Assembly (NCBI GenBank): GCA_947581865.1
Contig: CANPWA010000021.1
Span: 1-60,653 of the forward strand
From: an uncultured Acetatifactor sp.
GTDB lineage: Bacteria > Bacillota > Clostridia > Lachnospirales > Lachnospiraceae
Direction: 5' to 3'
DNA: 60,653 nt
Position numbers and translations under genes: made by a program. Below the pieces are notes generated by a model, which ran no database searches, was not told where the DNA came from, and saw only the letters and a list, made by a program, of their open reading frames with translations. Each line of letters begins with the position of its first letter. Positions within the stretch are counted from its first letter, which is position 1. This document shows, piece after piece, positions 36,385-46,294 of this stretch.

Positions 36385-36396
36385 GCATGCTATAAT
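36385..36396 (+). promoter_or_regulatory. Extended -10 promoter element of carB
   Basis: GCATGC is followed directly by TATAAT (36391-36396), giving TGC before the -10 box. The -35 region TTTTCA (36368-36373) is weak. The leader to carB is about 110 nt, with no clear PyrR-type site seen. Confidence 0.55.
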
Positions 36397-36512
36397 AGAC
36401 AACAGATGTCACACCCTGCGGGCAGCTGCCGACGGCAGATTCCTTTCCGCCAGGACAGACTTATCTCATAAGAAACAAAACCCACAATATCAAGAGGAGG
36501 TTACACTACCAA

Positions 36513-39500
36513 ATGCCACAGAGAACGGATATTCACAAAGTTTTGATCATAGGCTCCGGTCCCATCATCATCGGTCAGGCCTGCGAGTTTGACTACTCCG
36601 GCACACAGGCCTGCAAAGCGCTGAAAAAGCTGGGCTATGAGATCGTGCTGGTCAACTCCAATCCGGCAACCATCATGACGGATCCGGAGATCGCGGACGT
36701 CACCTATATCGAGCCCCTGAATAAGGAGAGGCTGGAACAGATCATCGCAAAGGAACGCCCCGACGCGCTGCTGCCCAATCTGGGCGGTCAATCCGGGCTG
36801 AACCTCTGCGCGGAACTGGCAGCCGCAGGAATTTTGGACAAATATAACGTAAAAGTCATCGGCGTGCAGGTGGATGCCATTGAGCGCGGCGAGGACCGCA
36901 TCGAATTCAAGAACGCCATGAACGCACTGGGAATCGAGATGGCGCGAAGCGAGGTCGCCTACTCCGTGGAGGAGGCGCTGGAGATCGCGGACAGGCTGGG
37001 CTATCCCGTGGTGCTGAGACCCGCCTACACCATGGGCGGCGCCGGAGGCGGTCTGGTCTACAATAAGGATGAACTGCACACGGTCTGCGCTAGAGGGCTG
37101 CAGGCCAGCCTGGTGGGACAGGTTCTGGTGGAGGAATCCATCCTGGGCTGGGAAGAACTGGAACTGGAAGTGGTGCGTGACGCGGACGGCAGCATGATCA
37201 CCGTATGCTTCATCGAAAATATCGACCCCATGGGAGTACATACCGGAGATTCCTTCTGCGCCGCTCCCATGCTGACCATCTCCGAAGACTTGCAGAAACG
37301 TCTGCAGGAACAGGCGTACCGCATTGTGGAGTCAGTCCAGGTCATCGGAGGGACCAATGTGCAGTTTGCCCATGACCCCGTGAGCGACCGGATCATCGTC
37401 ATCGAGATCAATCCCCGCACCTCCCGCTCCTCCGCTCTGGCTTCCAAGGCGACCGGATTTCCCATCGCCCTGGTGAGCGCCATGCTGGCCTCCGGGCTGA
37501 CCCTGAAGGACATCCCCTGCGGCAAGTACGGCACGTTGGACAAATACGTCCCCGACGGAGACTATGTGGTGATCAAATTCGCCCGCTGGGCGTTTGAGAA
37601 GTTCAAGGGCGTGGAGGACAAGCTGGGCACCCAGATGCGCGCCGTGGGCGAGGTCATGAGCATCGGCAAAACATATAAAGAGGCGTTTCAGAAAGCGATA
37701 CGCTCCCTGGAAACCGGGCGTTACGGTCTGGGACAGATCGCAAAACTGGAGGCAAAATCCAAAGAGGAGCTGCTCCAGATGCTGATCACCCCCTCCAGCG
37801 AGCGTCATTTCGCCATGTATGAGGCGCTCAAAAAAGGCGCCGGCGTGGAGGAACTCCATGCCGTCACCCATGTGAAAACCTGGTTTATCGAACAGATGAA
37901 GGAGCTTGTGGAGGAGGAGAAAGAACTGCTCTCCCACAAGGGTTCCCTGCCGGAGGACGACATCCTGATCCGGGCAAAAAAGGACGGCTTCTCCGACAAA
38001 TACTTAAGCATCCTGTTGGATGTCAGCGAACAGACGATCCGCCAGAAACGCATTTCCTTAGGCGTGGAAGAAGCCTGGGAGGGCGTGCATGTGAGCGGCA
38101 CTCCCGACAGCGCCTACTACTATTCCACTTACAATGCCAAGGACAAAAATCCCATCCGCACCGACAAGCCCAAGGTGATGATCCTGGGCGGCGGTCCCAA
38201 CCGGATCGGACAGGGGATCGAGTTTGACTACTGCTGCGTACACGCCTCCCTGGCGCTCAAAAAACTGGGCTTTGAGACCATCATCGTCAACTGCAATCCA
38301 GAGACGGTCTCCACGGACTATGACACCTCCGACAAGCTCTACTTCGAGCCGCTGACGCTGGAGGATGTGCTGAGCATCTACAAGAAAGAACAGCCCGTGG
38401 GCGTGATCGCCCAGTTCGGCGGGCAGACTCCTTTAAATCTTGCGGCGGATCTGGAGAAAAACGGTGTGCGCATTCTGGGCACATCTCCCTCCGTCATCGA
38501 TCTTGCGGAGGACAGAGACCAGTTCCGCGCCATGATGGACAAACTGGGGATCCCCATGCCCGAATCCGGCATGGCTGCCACCGTTGACGAGGCACTGGAG
38601 ATCGCCCGCCGGATCGGATATCCCGTGATGGTGCGCCCCTCCTATGTCCTGGGCGGCAGAGGCATGGAAGTGGTCTATGACGACAAAAACCTCATCGGAT
38701 ATATGAATGCCGCCGTGGGCGTGACGCCCGACAGACCGATTTTGATCGACCGTTTCCTCAACCATGCCACCGAGTGCGAGGCGGATGCCATCAGCGACGG
38801 CACCCACGCCTTCGTTCCCGCGGTCATGGAACATATTGAGCTGGCAGGAATCCACTCCGGGGACTCCGCCTGCATCATCCCCTCCAGACATATCCCGGAG
38901 GAGAACCTGGAGACGATCAAGGACTATACCCGCAGGATCGCGGAAGAGATGCACGTTCAGGGACTGATGAATATGCAGTATGCCATCGAAAACGGCAAGG
39001 TATATGTGCTGGAGGCAAATCCCAGGGCATCCCGCACCGTTCCTCTGGTATCCAAAGTCTGCAATATCCGCATGGTGCCTCTGGCAACGGAGATCATCAC
39101 CCGGGACATCACCGGCAGACCTTCTCCCGTTCCCGGTCTGAAGGAACAGGAGATTCCCTACTATGGCGTGAAGGAAGCCGTGTTCCCCTTCAATATGTTC
39201 CAGGAGGTGGATCCCGTTCTCGGTCCCGAGATGCGCTCCACCGGAGAGGTGCTGGGGCTCTCCCGTTCCGTGGGCGAGGCCTTCTTCAAGGCACAGGAGG
39301 CAACCCAGACCAGACTTCCCTTAAGCGGCACCGTTCTCATCAGCGTAAACCGCAAGGACAAGAGCGAGGTGGCGGATGTGGCAAAAGGGTTCCGGGAAGC
39401 GGGCTTTAAGATCCTCGCCACGGGCAACACCTGCGCCCTGCTCAACGAATCCGGCATAGAAGCGCAGCAGGTGAAAAAACTCTATGAGGGGAGACCCAAT

Positions 39501-39737
39501 GTGCTGGATCTGATCGCCAACGGAAAGATCGACCTGATCGTCAATTCCCCCGTGGGCGATGACAGCGAGCATGACGACAGTTACTTAAGAAAGGCGGCCA
39601 TCAAGGCAAAAATCCCTTACATGACCACCATCGCGGCGGCGAAAGCCACCGTTGAGGGCATTCTCTATGTGCAGAAGGCTGGCAACGGCGAAGTTCATTC
39701 CCTGCAAAGCCTCCACGAACAGATCCGGAGCAGATAG
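36513..39737 (+). CDS. carB: Carbamoyl-phosphate synthase, large subunit
   Basis: A 1074-residue protein of normal length that makes carbamoyl phosphate for arginine and pyrimidine synthesis. Two homologous ATP-grasp halves are seen: KVLIIGSGPIIIGQACEFDY begins the first and KVMILGGGPNRIGQGIEFDY the second. The allosteric MGS-like domain ends the protein (KILATGNTCALLNESGI). The ATP-grasp EINPRTSRSS and EANPRASRTV motifs are both present. The small subunit carA is not adjacent. AGAGGAGG precedes the ATG. A strong hairpin follows the stop. Confidence 0.97.
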   Translation: MPQRTDIHKVLIIGSGPIIIGQACEFDYSGTQACKALKKLGYEIVLVNSNPATIMTDPEIADVTYIEPLNKERLEQIIAKERPDALLPNLGGQSGLNLCAELAAAGILDKYNVKVIGVQVDAIERGEDRIEFKNAMNALGIEMARSEVAYSVEEALEIADRLGYPVVLRPAYTMGGAGGGLVYNKDELHTVCARGLQASLVGQVLVEESILGWEELELEVVRDADGSMITVCFIENIDPMGVHTGDSFCAAPMLTISEDLQKRLQEQAYRIVESVQVIGGTNVQFAHDPVSDRIIVIEINPRTSRSSALASKATGFPIALVSAMLASGLTLKDIPCGKYGTLDKYVPDGDYVVIKFARWAFEKFKGVEDKLGTQMRAVGEVMSIGKTYKEAFQKAIRSLETGRYGLGQIAKLEAKSKEELLQMLITPSSERHFAMYEALKKGAGVEELHAVTHVKTWFIEQMKELVEEEKELLSHKGSLPEDDILIRAKKDGFSDKYLSILLDVSEQTIRQKRISLGVEEAWEGVHVSGTPDSAYYYSTYNAKDKNPIRTDKPKVMILGGGPNRIGQGIEFDYCCVHASLALKKLGFETIIVNCNPETVSTDYDTSDKLYFEPLTLEDVLSIYKKEQPVGVIAQFGGQTPLNLAADLEKNGVRILGTSPSVIDLAEDRDQFRAMMDKLGIPMPESGMAATVDEALEIARRIGYPVMVRPSYVLGGRGMEVVYDDKNLIGYMNAAVGVTPDRPILIDRFLNHATECEADAISDGTHAFVPAVMEHIELAGIHSGDSACIIPSRHIPEENLETIKDYTRRIAEEMHVQGLMNMQYAIENGKVYVLEANPRASRTVPLVSKVCNIRMVPLATEIITRDITGRPSPVPGLKEQEIPYYGVKEAVFPFNMFQEVDPVLGPEMRSTGEVLGLSRSVGEAFFKAQEATQTRLPLSGTVLISVNRKDKSEVADVAKGFREAGFKILATGNTCALLNESGIEAQQVKKLYEGRPNVLDLIANGKIDLIVNSPVGDDSEHDDSYLRKAAIKAKIPYMTTIAAAKATVEGILYVQKAGNGEVHSLQSLHEQIRSR

Positions 39738-39739
39738 AC

Positions 39740-39778
39740 CAGACGAAACAGTGCGCCGCCAGGCGCACTGTTCGTCTG
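39740..39778 (+). terminator. Terminator between carB and the M56 gene
   Basis: An 18-bp stem with one bulge, CAGACGAAACAGTGCGCC with GGCGCACTGTTCGTCTG, around a 4-nt loop. It lies between the convergent ends of carB and the BlaR1-like gene and could serve both, although the T-runs are poor. Confidence 0.7.
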
Positions 39779-39781
39779 TCC

Positions 39782-42313
39782 CTATCTGTGCAGCGTCCCG
39801 TAATGATACTTCTCCGCCTCGGAGACAGCCTCCGTGCGCAGCTCTCCTTCCTGGGAGGTCAGAAGCAGATGACTGTGCGCCAGATAATTCTCCAGCTGAT
39901 CTGCCCACTGATGAAACAGCCCGTCGTCATATTGGATCTCCTCTCCCCATTGGAAATCCGAACCGGCGATCTGCCGCAGTTCGCCCGCTTCTCCCAAGCG
40001 GAATACCTGATACCAATATTCCCCGTATACCTCCCGGTCTTCTATGTGCATGGTCATCAGATACGGCGTCCCGTCCAGGTCCCCCGCATACACATTGTTC
40101 CATCCGGCGCGGGCATGATGGGCATCCTCTACATGCAGCAGCTCTCCTGCCTCGTCATAGACAAGCGCCACACCGCTGTTCCCGTCCCCGATGTTTCCCA
40201 AATAAATTTCAATGCGCTCTGTGCCCGGCGCGTCGGAGACATCCGCCTCCTCCGTCCGCGACAGCTCATAATATTCTGCCAGCATTTCCTCCGGCGTTTT
40301 TTCCTCCCTCCGGCACATTTCCTCAAACCAGCTTTCGGCGCCGGATTCCGGTTCCTGATAAGAAATACCCTGTCCCAGATAAGAACTCATCAGTGAAGCC
40401 TTCGTGATGAGCCCTTCCCGGAACACACACAGAACGGGCACATTCTGCCATGCGCAGCCCGCCCCGGTCAGATCCGCAAATTCCGTAAAGTCCGTCTCCT
40501 CCATGCTCACACGGTTCATCTCCCGGTTTACATAGAAGACACAGTCGTCGGAAAATGTGGGAACCAGCTTTGACTCGTCGCCCGGCATCGCCTCCGTCAT
40601 GGCATGGCGGTCAAAACAGCGGGCGCTGCGGCTCACGGATCTGGCATACACCCAATAGCTTCCGTCCGGCACTTCTCCGCTCAGCTCCATCTCGCGGGTT
40701 ATCTTCTGAACGGTCTGCGTCTGCTCCTTTTCCGGATCGCTTACCGGAAGCGGGCTTTCCAGCTCGCAGGACACACCGAATCCAAATTCCGCCAGAAAGA
40801 CTGCCGCCTCCTCATCGGACAGCGTCACCCAGATATCGTAATTGTCCGGATCCACCCTGACGATCCGCGTCTCTGCCAGCGTCAGGGTTTCGATCTTTTC
40901 CGGCGCCTGGAGCAGATACAGATGATAATTCTCCCGCAGATCCCCTTCCTTTAGCGCCACATGAAAAATGCGCAGAAGATCCCCTTCCCGGGCCTGAGGG
41001 GCCATCCCCAGAGGGACCGAAAAAAGATATCCTCCCCCGGGCGCGGGCTCCATGTCAAAGCCCACTCCCATCACCTCAATGGAATCCGCGCTCCGGTCAA
41101 ACCGCATCGGTCTGCCCGGCAGGATCCTCGTCCCATCCTCCCCTGAAAAGGCGATCCGCACCAGCTGTCCCGGCTCCAGCCCGTTAAAATCCATCTCGAT
41201 ATAAGGCTCTGCCTTTTCCGCGTCCGGGATCGCGAACTCCCCCTCTCCGGGTATCATGACCACATTATAACCGTACTCCGGCGACTCCTTGATCACACCG
41301 TAAAATACCTGTTCCCCCAAAGCCTCCCGGCGCGGATTTCCCAAAAGAAAGACCGCCGCCGCGACACAGACCGCCAGCACAGCCAGCACCAGCGCAAGGG
41401 CAGGCTTACGGTAGCGCAGCACATTTTTGATCCGGCTCCCCGGTTCCCCCTCTCCGAAAGCCAGCGGTCCCCCGACAGGGATCCGCCGTCCGCAGGCCAG
41501 CGACAGCAGAGAGGCGGAATACTCTTTTTTGATCTGATTCCCGACCCGCCCAAGCACGGCCTCGTCGCAGGACATTTCCATATCCCGCCCGCTCAGAAAA
41601 AATGCCAGCCAGACCATGGGATTAAACCAGTGCAGACACAGCGCGGCATAGGCAGCCATCCTGGTCCAGGGATCACCCCTTTTTATATGAATTTTCTCAT
41701 GGAGCAGAATATACTCCAGATCCTTCCCGGAAAGCCCCTTGGGCAGATAAATGCAGGGTCTGACGACGCCCAGCACAAAGGGCATGGATACCGCATCCGT
41801 ATACCGGATCCTTCCGTTTCCTCCCGGATACTCCTCCGCGCCTTTCAGCCTCCGGGAAAGCCTTCCATAGGAAGCCATGCCCCAGAGCAGCATGGCGGCG
41901 GCTCCCGCCAGCCAGACGGCTCCCCCGATGGTCCAAAAAGCCCCCAGCTTCTCCGAATCCGTGATCCTGTCCTCTGCCCCCGGCTCTCCCGCAGGCGAAA
42001 ACGCATCTGCCCCGACCGGAACGCCATCGGCTTCCATCCGGCCGCTCTCCCCGAAGACGGCTCCTCCTGCGGCATCCGGCAGATACTCTATGACTCCTGT
42101 CTCTGCCGTCGGCGCATGCAGCACTCCCAGCAGGGAAAATGCGCTCTCAAAGGATACGGGACACAAAAGCCTGAACAGCACCACCGCCCACAACCCATAG
42201 GAGAAAATCCGGGGCGCGCGCCGAAGGGGCAGCCGAAGCAGCATTACAGCCAGGATCGTCAGTGTTCCCGTGAGACTCATATTAAAGATCTGAATAAACA
42301 CACTCCTCATCAC
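39782..42313 (-). CDS. BlaR1-type M56 membrane metallopeptidase with a large sensor region
   Basis: An 843-residue protein. The N-terminal part has four helices with the M56 zinc motif in ILLHEKIHIKRGDPW (HExxH), and CLHWFNPMVWLAFFLSGRDM downstream; a further helix near residue 310 (LALVLAVLAVCVAAAVFLLG) leads to about 500 extracytoplasmic residues. Those residues do not show the penicillin-binding motifs (SxxK, KTG) of BlaR1, so the signal is probably not a beta-lactam. On sensing, such proteins cleave the BlaI-type repressor encoded just upstream, with which it overlaps by four bases. Confidence 0.82.
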   Translation of the reverse strand: MMRSVFIQIFNMSLTGTLTILAVMLLRLPLRRAPRIFSYGLWAVVLFRLLCPVSFESAFSLLGVLHAPTAETGVIEYLPDAAGGAVFGESGRMEADGVPVGADAFSPAGEPGAEDRITDSEKLGAFWTIGGAVWLAGAAAMLLWGMASYGRLSRRLKGAEEYPGGNGRIRYTDAVSMPFVLGVVRPCIYLPKGLSGKDLEYILLHEKIHIKRGDPWTRMAAYAALCLHWFNPMVWLAFFLSGRDMEMSCDEAVLGRVGNQIKKEYSASLLSLACGRRIPVGGPLAFGEGEPGSRIKNVLRYRKPALALVLAVLAVCVAAAVFLLGNPRREALGEQVFYGVIKESPEYGYNVVMIPGEGEFAIPDAEKAEPYIEMDFNGLEPGQLVRIAFSGEDGTRILPGRPMRFDRSADSIEVMGVGFDMEPAPGGGYLFSVPLGMAPQAREGDLLRIFHVALKEGDLRENYHLYLLQAPEKIETLTLAETRIVRVDPDNYDIWVTLSDEEAAVFLAEFGFGVSCELESPLPVSDPEKEQTQTVQKITREMELSGEVPDGSYWVYARSVSRSARCFDRHAMTEAMPGDESKLVPTFSDDCVFYVNREMNRVSMEETDFTEFADLTGAGCAWQNVPVLCVFREGLITKASLMSSYLGQGISYQEPESGAESWFEEMCRREEKTPEEMLAEYYELSRTEEADVSDAPGTERIEIYLGNIGDGNSGVALVYDEAGELLHVEDAHHARAGWNNVYAGDLDGTPYLMTMHIEDREVYGEYWYQVFRLGEAGELRQIAGSDFQWGEEIQYDDGLFHQWADQLENYLAHSHLLLTSQEGELRTEAVSEAEKYHYGTLHR

Positions 42314-42675
42314 ACATCCTCCCCGTACCCGTCGATCAGCTCCTTCAGCATTCGGATCTCATCCTCCCGGAGTTTCCGCTTTCTGGTAAATGCCGCTACG
42401 AACAGCGGCAGCGAATCCTCAAAATTATCCTTTATAAATTGTTCTCCTCTGGCGCACTGAAAATCTTCCCGGCTCATGCGCGCCGTCACCAGACCGTTTT
42501 TATTCTCAAACAACCCCCGGTCGCAGAGACGCTTCAACATGGTATAGGCAGTCGTCCGCTTCCAGGAAAACTCCTCCCCGCAAAGTCTCGCCAGCTCCCC
42601 CGAGCGTATGGGCTCCCTGTCCCAGATCAGCTCCGCAAACTTTTCTTCCATCTCTCCCAGCTTGTAGTTTTCCAT
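42310..42675 (-). CDS. BlaI/MecI/CopY family repressor
   Basis: A 121-residue protein: KLGEMEEKFAELIWDREPIR starts the winged helix and FSWKRTTAYTMLKRLCDRGL is the recognition part, followed by a short dimerisation domain. I chose the ATG at 42675 because the family starts there. Its stop overlaps the M56 gene start. Two operator dyads lie in the promoter immediately upstream, so the pair is autoregulated. Confidence 0.9.
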   Translation of the reverse strand: MENYKLGEMEEKFAELIWDREPIRSGELARLCGEEFSWKRTTAYTMLKRLCDRGLFENKNGLVTARMSREDFQCARGEQFIKDNFEDSLPLFVAAFTRKRKLREDEIRMLKELIDGYGEDV

Positions 42676-42743
42676 TTTTTCCCTCTTTCCTCCTGCCGTT
42701 TCTCTTCCTATTGAATCTCTTTCCATGGAATCTCTGTAAACGC

Positions 42744-42800
42744 AAACTGTCTAATGATATTAGACAGTTTTAGTCTAACATCATTAGACAGTTTTGTCAA
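42744..42800 (-). promoter_or_regulatory. Promoter and double operator of the BlaI/M56 pair
   Basis: On the minus strand TTGACA (42795-42800) and TAGACT (42772-42777) are 17 bases apart. Two dyads with the same arms and 5-base centres, GTCTAA-N5-TTAGAC, lie at 42749-42765 and 42773-42789, 24 bases centre to centre. The downstream dyad extends to 12 perfect bases per arm (42744-42770). One covers the -10 and spacer, the other the start site, so binding would block transcription. Confidence 0.85.
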
Positions 42801-42888
42801 GCCCCGGATCGATGCCGCTGTAAGGGCAATTTCATAGCTTTCTGCAATGCAGCATAAACCTTTACACTCCGGACAAAGTGTCCGCCCG

Positions 42889-43419
42889 TCAGATGAAGGA
42901 GACGTTTTTCTCCGCGCTGTAGGCATGAGGCTCTTTTTCCACCGCCTTGTGCCCTGCAGCAATGGCGATCACAAACTCATAACCCTCGGGAAAATCCAGA
43001 GCTTTCGCGAAATACTCCCTGCGATCCCCGGTCAGGGCATCCTTGATGCAGCCGATGATAAGACTTCCCAGCCCGAGCCCTTCCGCTGCCAGCGCAATAT
43101 TTTCCACCGCGATCCCCGCATCGACGGGGCTCCATGCAAAAGCCTTCTCCGCGCTTAAAAGAAGAACCGTCGGCGCCTCATAATAAAAATTATGCTGTGG
43201 ATCCACAATCCCTCTCTGCTTATTTTTCAGCTCCTCGATCTCCGCCAGGATCGGGTTCCCGCCCTTTACCACAGTGATATGGATCTCCTGCCTGTTCGTC
43301 GCGGTAGGCGCCTGTAATCCCGCCCGGATGAGAGCGTCCAGCTCCTCTTTGGTAAGTTCCTCCGCCGTGTATCCGCGGGTGGAGCATCTCTGTTCCATTG
43401 CTTTCAGTACATCACTCAT
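42889..43419 (-). CDS. Nitroreductase family protein
   Basis: A 176-residue flavoprotein of the nitroreductase fold: EQRCSTRGYTAEELTKEELD with RCSTRGY as the FMN phosphate site, RAGLQAPTATNRQEIHITVV and the C-terminal ENIALAAEGLGLGSLIIGCI. Substrates of the family include nitroaromatics, quinones and iodotyrosine. I chose the ATG at 43419, seven bases after AGGAGGT. It is transcribed away from the BlaI operator region, with its own promoter. Confidence 0.88.
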   Translation of the reverse strand: MSDVLKAMEQRCSTRGYTAEELTKEELDALIRAGLQAPTATNRQEIHITVVKGGNPILAEIEELKNKQRGIVDPQHNFYYEAPTVLLLSAEKAFAWSPVDAGIAVENIALAAEGLGLGSLIIGCIKDALTGDRREYFAKALDFPEGYEFVIAIAAGHKAVEKEPHAYSAEKNVSFI

Positions 43420-43564
43420 AGTCATACCTCCTATATTTTTTCTATATTTTTTTATATATTTTATCTTTCCATATTATATCATAACAGATAGTATAACATA
43501 TCATTTCAAAAAGTTGTGACACATTCCGCAATATCCGTTATCATTGGGAATCTGCCCTATGGCT

Positions 43565-46294
43565 TCACGCTGTCAGCTTATCCAGCATTTCTATGATCCG
43601 TTCTCTTTCCCCGCTGCCATTCGTTTTCAATCTCAGCAGGGGAATCCCATACAGCTCCATTATGTGATTTTTCAACAAATCCCTCGAAGCCTGCTCCGTA
43701 TCTTCCCTGTGGTATTGATATCCGTCAACTTCAATCGCCAGCACAGGCTTTTTGCTGATCCGGTTATAGATCAGAAAATCCAAATGGGTCGCCGGATTCA
43801 TTGCATATTGACATTCCCGCTCGTCGAGCAGAGAGGGATCTTTGATCAACATATTCAATGGGAAACGACAGACAACATCCATACTTGCATACCTGTTCCC
43901 GGAGAGGATATCTTCTATCAACGAGTACATAAGATTCTCCGAATCATATTCCGATATCTTTTTATGCTTTTGCAGATATGCCTTTCTTTCCTCAGCATAC
44001 TGCTTGTACAGGTAATCAAAAATGGAATAGATCCTGCTCTCTGTCACCTCGAAATTATGATACTCTATGTAATCTATCAGATCAGTGATATTGCGCTCTT
44101 TCGTCTGTTCATTGCCGGTTACCACCAGTATCAGTTTCTTTTTCGCCCTTGACACGGCAACATTGAGCAAATAGGGATCATCCGCAAAATCGGATATCTC
44201 GTCATCCACAGTGGACAGGATAATATTCTCCTTTTCCTTCCCCTGGAACTTATGCACGGTAGCGACATCAATATCCGGTATCTCCCTGCTCAATGCCTCC
44301 ACCTGATTTTTGTACGGCGCAATGATCCCGGTCTCTTTCGGATCGGAAATGTATCTGGGTATGATCTCGTTTTTGATCACATCGATCTGACGCTGACTAT
44401 AATGATCACGCTCATGATTCCCCGGGGCTGTTTTGAACACTGCCAAAACATCGTCTTCGCCGTGATCCGTTGTCATTATGACCAGTTCGCCGCGATAGAA
44501 TTTCTGGTTGCAGAAATTGATGATCTTGGGGTGGCATCTGTAATGCTCCTTCAATAATGTCTGCGTCACATTGGGCAGCACATCCAAAACGGACTGCAGA
44601 AAACTCCTGGTATACCGATAGCCCTCATCCACATGAAAACGATCAAATATGGCATCCGCTCTCCCTTTGACATCCTCGGTAACCACATTGGGAAGCTGCT
44701 TTGTGTCGCCCACGATCACAACATTTCTTGCGCAGGAAAGCGCCAGCGCCCCGGTGGCGATATCCACCTGGGACGCCTCGTCCATGATCAGGTAATCATA
44801 CACCACATCCGAATGCAGGCTGTTTCTTGATGAAAATGTTGTACTCAATATGACCGGATATTCATCCAGAACGGCGTAGGGCTCTTTCCAAAGATCTTCT
44901 TCGCTGAAAATCTTCCTGCGGCTGTTCTTTCCATATTTCCCTGCCAGCCTGTCTTTCAGCACGACCATCGACTGATTGCATAAATCCTCCAGCAGATTCT
45001 CATCCACACTGCTTAAAGCCTTTTCCATATCCGCGATCCCGGCGGACAGCTCCCTCTGCTTTACACGATAATACATCGCCTGAAAAATCGTGATGATCTT
45101 TGAGAGATCCTGCTGATAGAAATTCCGATCTGTCACTCCATACCTCAGGAAGGCATTCAGCTTAAACCAGAATCCTATCTCCTTGTTCTCCTCCGAGATC
45201 ATCTGACATTCCCGCCACAATGCCATCCAGTGTTTTGAGGATAGTCTTTTCCCGAACTTTATATTTTCCGTATGGACATCGGATTCTTTCACATATTGAT
45301 CGTGATATTCCTGTTCCGTAAGCAGCTGTGAAAGCTCCTGTTTCAAACGCGCAAGGCTCTCCTGTTGATCAAAAACCATTTTTAACCGGCTGGACCGTTC
45401 GGCAATTCTTTTTTGCAGATCAACTGGATCCTCTTTTGTTTTCCACGAGGAAAAATCGGGATAGGCCGCGTCCTGATGCTCCACAAACAGTCTCTTGTTT
45501 TCGGAATTTCCCAATGCCGCGGCAATAAATCCCAAATTGTATTTGGGAGACGATAATTTCTCATACACATTTTCCGTCGCCGAATTATTGTTCGATACTA
45601 TCTGTACCGTCTTTCCCTGCATCAGGATATTGGCAATGATATTTAAGATCGTCTGTGTCTTGCCCGTCCCGGGAGGACCCTGTATCACACTGATCTGATG
45701 CTCCATGGCGTTTTTCACTGCCCTATACTGACTGCTGTTGCATCCAAACGGAAAAATCGGGATGTAATCCCGCCGGTTCTCCCCGACATTCATCAAAGAA
45801 GGATTCAAATACTTTGCCAGGGCTGTATCTTCCCCTACAAAGGTTATTTTTTCGTACCTTTTGGACAACAGTTTCTCGCCGGTTTCCTCATTTTTAATAT
45901 CACTCAATCCCGCGATCTGCCTTATGTACTCAAAGACATTGGAAGACTGCCCCTGGTTCAGGCAGGACTTTGTGATCTTTAACTCACTCCGGCGATAATC
46001 TCTCTCACTGTCATCGCCAAAACAAATATGCCAATAAGACTCGCTTCCGCCTCTAAAGACATAGATCGCTCTCAGATCAGAAAGTTCCCGCCCTTCTCTT
46101 GTAATACGATACATGGCAGGATCCAGAACATCCGGCTGGGTCAATTTTTCCACATTCAGATACGCATAGGAGTAGGTCTTTCCATTATGGAATCTTACAT
46201 CCCATTTCCGGGTATCCGTATTGTACACACATGACATGATCTCAGAAGTCTTGATCTGCCCCTTGATAATGACCATATTCGATCTTGTATTCAT
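43565..46294 (-). CDS. SF1 helicase fused to a DUF2726-like nuclease domain
   Basis: A 909-residue protein. The helicase of the Upf1/Dna2 (AAA_11/AAA_12) type spans about residues 180-740: ISVIQGPPGTGKTQTILNII (Walker A), YLIMDEASQVDIATGALALS (DEAS Walker B), VIVGDTKQLPNVV (motif III), LKEHYRCHPKIINFCNQKFY (motif IV), and VHKFQGKEKENIILSTV with AVSRAKKKLILVV (motifs V and VI). The C-terminus, HLDFLIYNRISKKPVLAIEV with DGYQYH after it, has the D...ExxG pattern of DUF2726/PD-(D/E)XK-like nucleases. The start lies directly after the stop of the lipoprotein gene and uses a ribosome site inside it. Nucleic-acid defence or repair is plausible but inferred. Confidence 0.8.
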   Translation of the reverse strand: MNTRSNMVIIKGQIKTSEIMSCVYNTDTRKWDVRFHNGKTYSYAYLNVEKLTQPDVLDPAMYRITREGRELSDLRAIYVFRGGSESYWHICFGDDSERDYRRSELKITKSCLNQGQSSNVFEYIRQIAGLSDIKNEETGEKLLSKRYEKITFVGEDTALAKYLNPSLMNVGENRRDYIPIFPFGCNSSQYRAVKNAMEHQISVIQGPPGTGKTQTILNIIANILMQGKTVQIVSNNNSATENVYEKLSSPKYNLGFIAAALGNSENKRLFVEHQDAAYPDFSSWKTKEDPVDLQKRIAERSSRLKMVFDQQESLARLKQELSQLLTEQEYHDQYVKESDVHTENIKFGKRLSSKHWMALWRECQMISEENKEIGFWFKLNAFLRYGVTDRNFYQQDLSKIITIFQAMYYRVKQRELSAGIADMEKALSSVDENLLEDLCNQSMVVLKDRLAGKYGKNSRRKIFSEEDLWKEPYAVLDEYPVILSTTFSSRNSLHSDVVYDYLIMDEASQVDIATGALALSCARNVVIVGDTKQLPNVVTEDVKGRADAIFDRFHVDEGYRYTRSFLQSVLDVLPNVTQTLLKEHYRCHPKIINFCNQKFYRGELVIMTTDHGEDDVLAVFKTAPGNHERDHYSQRQIDVIKNEIIPRYISDPKETGIIAPYKNQVEALSREIPDIDVATVHKFQGKEKENIILSTVDDEISDFADDPYLLNVAVSRAKKKLILVVTGNEQTKERNITDLIDYIEYHNFEVTESRIYSIFDYLYKQYAEERKAYLQKHKKISEYDSENLMYSLIEDILSGNRYASMDVVCRFPLNMLIKDPSLLDERECQYAMNPATHLDFLIYNRISKKPVLAIEVDGYQYHREDTEQASRDLLKNHIMELYGIPLLRLKTNGSGERERIIEMLDKLTA

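Noticed and set aside
42855..42900. Hairpin CGGACA/TGTCCG after the nitroreductase as a terminator
   Set aside because: The stem is six base pairs and no T-run follows on the minus strand.
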